DNA of 17,632 nucleotides from contig DRKO01000230.1 of assembly GCA_011051745.1 (NCBI GenBank), positions 1-17,632 on the forward strand, read 5' to 3'. The stretch is from Chloroflexota bacterium (lineage in GTDB: Bacteria; Chloroflexota; Anaerolineae; Aggregatilineales; UBA3940). The notes beneath the pieces were generated by a model. That model searched no databases and was not told where the DNA came from. It worked only from the letters and a program-made list of their open reading frames with translations. Both the position numbers and the translations under genes were made by a program. The first letter of the stretch is position 1. Every line of letters starts with the position of its first letter. Positions 14,732-17,632 of this stretch are shown here, piece after piece.

Positions 14732-14817
14732 GCACGGATGGGAGATGTTTCCAGAGAACAGTCAGGCCCTGATATTCTGAATTACTTTCCCCCTCTCGCC
14801 ATCTGAAAGGATCTGTC

Positions 14818-16689
14818 ATGAAGGCCGTAGTTATTGGGTTGGATGCTGCTGTCTCGTCGCTTGTTGAGGAGTACCTTGCAGCGGGTAAAATGCCTAATCT
14901 GAAACGCCTGATTGAGGAAGGCGTATATACCCGCGCCCGTTCCGTCTTCCCCGGTGTGACGCCGATCAACTGGGCGACGGTGAGCACGGGCGCTTACCCC
15001 GGCACACACGGCATCACCGATTTCATGGTGCTTGAGCCGGGCGATCCTCTGGATGGTGGGCGTGATACGTTCCTCGGTGAGACCTATCAGGCGGAAACGC
15101 TCTGGCAGGCCGCCAGCCGGGCAGGCCACAGAGTGGCAACGCTGAACTTCCCCGGCGCGGATCAATCCCGGCATGAAAATCACCTCTGGGTTGCCGGGCG
15201 GGGGTCGCCAGCCTCGTATACGCCTTACGCCATACGTAATATCAGTTGCTTCGCCACTGAGCCTTACGCCTCGGCCCTGCGCGACTCCATCCCGATCACG
15301 CTCCGGGACCGCCGCGCCGTGATTCAACTGTCGCCGGAATACGGGGAGGGCGCGGGTCTGGAGCTTGAGCTGGAGGTTTCGCGCAACGCGGAAGGGGAAG
15401 CGGGGGCGCTGGTCCGCGATCTGAAGCGCGGGGCGGAAGTCGCCTTTTTGCGCCCTCACCGGCCGGGTCCCTGGTTGTGGGGCGAGTTCGAAGTCGGCGG
15501 CACGGTGAAACGGGCCAGCTATCGCCTCGAACTCGCTCACTTCGATGCCGACCGTCCGGCGCTGGCGGTGTACGTCTCTCAGATCACGTGCCCGCGTGAC
15601 ATCGCCACGCCGCCGGAGATGGGCGAGACGCTGGTAGAAGCGATCGGGCCTTTCATCGGCTATTGTGGGGCACGCGGGTATGATCGGGGCTGGGTTCCGG
15701 CCCGCCGGATGGTCGAGGAAGGGCGCTACAAAGGCGTATGGATGGCACGGGCGGCACGCCATCTCGTGACCCGGTATGACTATCAGCTTGTCATGCTCAA
15801 GTGGCATCTGCTGGATCACATCCAGCATGCTATCTGGGGCGGGTTCGACCCCATCTCTCCCTGGTATGAGGCGGAGCGGGCTCCCGAATTCGAGTCCCTG
15901 ATGGAAGAAAGCTATATGGCCGCCGACGCCATGATCGGCGAACTGTTGCCGCTTCTGAAAGAGGGAGTCACCCTCGTTGTGGTCTCGGATCACGGCCACC
16001 TGCCCCATCTGCGGGCCGTCTCCATCAACAACCTGCTGGCTCAGCACGGCCTGATCCACACCCTCCCGACGGAGGACGACCCGCCGCAGGTGGACTGGTC
16101 ACGTACTCAGGTGTTCGGCGGCCCGGCTCTGGGGCACATCTGGGTTAACCTCAAGGGGCGACAGCCGCAGGGGATCGTGGCTTCGAGGGAGTATGAATCC
16201 CTGCGGCAGCGGGTGATCGATCTGCTGCTCGCGCTCCGCGATCCTGAGACCGGCGCTCACCCCGTCGCCCGCGCCATGCGGAAGCAGGAAGCGCGGGAAC
16301 TGGGCCTGTGGGGCAGCCGGGTAGGTGATATAGTCTACCTGATGGAGCCGGGCTATTCGGGCGATTTCAACTGGTCGCCGCTCTCGCGTGATGGCGAGGT
16401 GATCGTTTCGCTTGGGCCGGGGCACGAGTCGACGGCTGACTACGGGCAGGGGAAGTTCATCGCGGACAAATTCCAGAGTGTGCATGGCTGTGGCGACCCC
16501 GCCGCCTCGCTGGGCCGTGGCACGGAGGAGGCGATTCTGGCGATGGCCGGGCCGTCTCTCAGGCGAGGGGCACAGTTAGAGGCGATCCCGAATCTGACTG
16601 TCGTCGCGCCGACTCTCGCCGCCGCAACCGGCCTGCCCGCACCGGCCCATTCAGAAGGGGTGGTTCTGGAAAGCTGGCTTGAGAGGTAA
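14818..16689 (+). CDS. Alkaline-phosphatase-superfamily phosphodiesterase (type I PDE / nucleotide pyrophosphatase-like)
   Basis: This 623-residue protein resembles the type I phosphodiesterase/nucleotide pyrophosphatase branch of the alkaline phosphatase superfamily. Metal and catalytic residues can be placed by pattern: D9 (VIGLDAA), probable nucleophile T48 (FPGVTPINWATVSTG, residues 44-58), PGTHGI (61-66), D333 and H337 (LLDHIQHAIW), D391-H392 (VVSDHGH) and H556 (VHGC). The two-zinc site therefore looks complete. A stretch at about residues 165-255 is not part of the core pattern and may be an inserted domain. No signal peptide or membrane segment is seen, so it should act in the cytoplasm, unlike many relatives. 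AAAGGAT lies before the ATG. It is divergent from the creatininase-like gene. Cleaving a nucleotide or phosphodiester to feed the nucleoside locus is plausible; other phosphonate or sulfate esters are possible. Confidence 0.85.
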   Translation: MKAVVIGLDAAVSSLVEEYLAAGKMPNLKRLIEEGVYTRARSVFPGVTPINWATVSTGAYPGTHGITDFMVLEPGDPLDGGRDTFLGETYQAETLWQAASRAGHRVATLNFPGADQSRHENHLWVAGRGSPASYTPYAIRNISCFATEPYASALRDSIPITLRDRRAVIQLSPEYGEGAGLELELEVSRNAEGEAGALVRDLKRGAEVAFLRPHRPGPWLWGEFEVGGTVKRASYRLELAHFDADRPALAVYVSQITCPRDIATPPEMGETLVEAIGPFIGYCGARGYDRGWVPARRMVEEGRYKGVWMARAARHLVTRYDYQLVMLKWHLLDHIQHAIWGGFDPISPWYEAERAPEFESLMEESYMAADAMIGELLPLLKEGVTLVVVSDHGHLPHLRAVSINNLLAQHGLIHTLPTEDDPPQVDWSRTQVFGGPALGHIWVNLKGRQPQGIVASREYESLRQRVIDLLLALRDPETGAHPVARAMRKQEARELGLWGSRVGDIVYLMEPGYSGDFNWSPLSRDGEVIVSLGPGHESTADYGQGKFIADKFQSVHGCGDPAASLGRGTEEAILAMAGPSLRRGAQLEAIPNLTVVAPTLAAATGLPAPAHSEGVVLESWLER

Positions 16690-16717
16690 GGGAGGGGGCA
16701 GCCTGCTGCCCTCCCCC
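16690..16717. terminator. Bidirectional hairpin between convergent genes
   Basis: A GC-rich stem of about 12 pairs, with one G-T pair and one A-C mismatch, forms around CAGCCTGCTG just after the phosphodiesterase stop. It faces the end of the RarA-C-like gene. No T tract is present on either strand, so it would be a weak intrinsic terminator or a Rho-assisted stop. Confidence 0.45.
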
Positions 16718-16735
16718 TCATCCTGATTGTCGCGG

Positions 16736-17311
16736 CTAATCCAGTTCGCCCTGCTCCAGCATCTTCATGATGCGCTCGTGGTAGGTCCGGTCGCGGTCGG
16801 GCAGCTCCGGGTTTAGCCTGGCTCCCTCCTCGAAGAAGTGACGCCTGCCGCGCCCCATCTCCTGCCCCTTCGCGGTGTGCATATCCAGCGCATAATCGGG
16901 AATCTGGGGGCGGATTTCGCCCGATTCGACGGCGTGTGACATCCAGATCACCATCTCATCGCTGGAGCGATCCTTCTGGCAGCCGCACAGATAACGTACC
17001 GCATGGACGGCGAATAACTTCCGCTCGCCCGCGCCCCGGTCAAACGTGCTGAGCATCTGGTAGAGCGCGTTAATCAGGACGGGGGCCTGCGGCTCCCCGA
17101 AACCAATATCTTCCACCGAGATAACCATCAGGCGATACCACAGGTAATCTTCCAGCGCCGGACTGGTGATCACCATCTCGTAGGCCAGCAGGGCGGCGTT
17201 CTCGGTGTTGCCGCGCCGTATCTCTTTTTGCAGGGCCGAGATGACCTGATCGGCGGGGAGACCGTGATAGGTGCGGACATCTACCCAGGGATCGCGATAT
17301 TCAGAGCACAT
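16736..17311 (-). CDS. Protein resembling only the C-terminal domain of RarA/MgsA ATPases
   Basis: This 191-residue protein has features of the C-terminal tetramerisation/clamp region of RarA (MgsA, WRNIP1-like) AAA+ ATPases. These are a helical stretch with YRLMVISVEDIGFGEPQA (residues 59-76), VHAVRYLCGCQKDRSSDEM (102-120) where RarA has its Lys-Ser-Asn block, and an HTAKGQEMGRGRRHFFEEG end (145-163). Walker A and B motifs are absent, and 191 residues leave no room for an ATPase domain. The start is ATG 17311: AAGGGT precedes it, and upstream codons in this frame lie over the peptidase gene and look unlike protein. It starts one base after the M20 peptidase stop, so the two are probably co-translated. 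Small proteins of this kind are usually left as hypothetical; no function is claimed. Confidence 0.75.
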   Translation of the reverse strand: MCSEYRDPWVDVRTYHGLPADQVISALQKEIRRGNTENAALLAYEMVITSPALEDYLWYRLMVISVEDIGFGEPQAPVLINALYQMLSTFDRGAGERKLFAVHAVRYLCGCQKDRSSDEMVIWMSHAVESGEIRPQIPDYALDMHTAKGQEMGRGRRHFFEEGARLNPELPDRDRTYHERIMKMLEQGELD

Positions 17312-17312
17312 G

Positions 17313-17632
17313 TTACCCTTCCCGTGTTTGTGTGAGGTAGTCGTGAACGATACCGGCGTACATCGCAACGGTGCGTGGCAGGCTGGCGATCTCCACCCAC
17401 TCATCGGGAGCGTGGGCGTTCCCGCCGGTCGGGCCAAAGCCGCACAGAGTGGGAATGCCCGCCTCGATGAGCATATAGCCCTCGTTGGTCGGGCCGGCCC
17501 CTGCCACCGGCCACCTGTGCCCGCTGACGGCTTCGGCGTGGCGGCTGGCGATGCGGACCAGCCGGTGATCGGGTGGGATGGCCGCCCCCGGCACGTTGTT
17601 CTTGATCGTCATTGTCACCGAGAGGCCGGGTC
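17313..17632 (-). CDS. M20-family metallopeptidase, C-terminal part (5' end cut by window)
   Basis: The last 105 residues of an M20/M25/M40 peptidase (ArgE/DapE/carboxypeptidase G2 type) lie in the window, and the reading frame stays open to the right edge. The conserved end of the catalytic domain is visible: GAGPTNEGYMLIEAGIPTL, then FGPTGGNAHAPDEWVEI with the His-Ala-Pro-Asp-Glu segment that supplies a metal-site His. The segment TMTIKNNVPGAA with preceding residues PGLSV fits the end of the dimerisation domain. The GTG at 17618 and ATG at 17612 are internal codons and not the start. The substrate (peptide, acyl-amino acid or similar) cannot be told from this fragment. Confidence 0.85.
   Translation of the reverse strand, partial: PGLSVTMTIKNNVPGAAIPPDHRLVRIASRHAEAVSGHRWPVAGAGPTNEGYMLIEAGIPTLCGFGPTGGNAHAPDEWVEIASLPRTVAMYAGIVHDYLTQTREG

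Noticed and set aside
14782..16059. 425-residue open frame on the minus strand
   Set aside because: It lies almost wholly under the phosphodiesterase gene, has Arg/His/Pro-rich composition typical of antisense frames in GC-rich DNA, and has no recognisable domain.

Overview
This 17.6 kb, GC-rich bacterial window reads as chromosomal DNA, most likely from Chloroflexota (Anaerolineae-like). That guess rests on the GC-rich codon use, the Ala/Pro/Glu repeat linker after the lipobox of the substrate-binding lipoprotein, and the overall gene style. No rRNA or marker gene is present to confirm it. No tRNA, CRISPR array, insertion sequence or phage gene was seen.

Layout. (1) 1-4313, plus strand: the 3' part of rimO, a Nudix hydrolase overlapping it by ATGA, an ADP-ribosylglycohydrolase-family protein and a Trp-type nucleoside hydrolase. 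(2) 4362-13565, minus strand, read from right to left: a BMP-type nucleoside-binding lipoprotein, a double ABC ATPase, two permeases, a second nucleoside hydrolase of the His type, a PfkB kinase, a BtpA/SgcQ-family protein and an FGGY kinase. Junctions after the permeases are very tight or overlapping, except for a terminator-like hairpin between permease 2 and the nucleoside hydrolase. (3) 13827-14549, minus strand: a creatininase-family amidohydrolase upstream of the transporter. (4) 14818-16689, plus strand: a cytoplasmic alkaline-phosphatase-superfamily phosphodiesterase, divergent from the creatininase-like gene across a 268-bp control region. (5) 16736-17632, minus strand: a 191-residue protein resembling only the C-terminal part of RarA/MgsA ATPases, one base behind the end of an M20 peptidase cut by the window edge.

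How it may work together (inference). The centre looks like a nucleoside uptake and dismantling locus. A BMP/NupNOPQ-like ABC transporter brings in a nucleoside or nucleoside-like compound. Two nucleoside hydrolases of different catalytic classes and an ADP-ribosylglycohydrolase-family enzyme would break N-glycosidic bonds. PfkB and FGGY kinases would phosphorylate the released sugar or an isomer of it, and the BtpA-family TIM-barrel protein carries an unassigned step. A Nudix hydrolase and a phosphodiesterase could feed in nucleotides or ADP-ribose-like molecules. The combination recalls E. coli yegTUV (transporter, ADP-ribosylglycohydrolase family, PfkB kinase) but is much larger. There is no recognisable transcription factor, nucleoside phosphorylase, phosphopentomutase or aldolase in the window, so the true substrate and end product are open.
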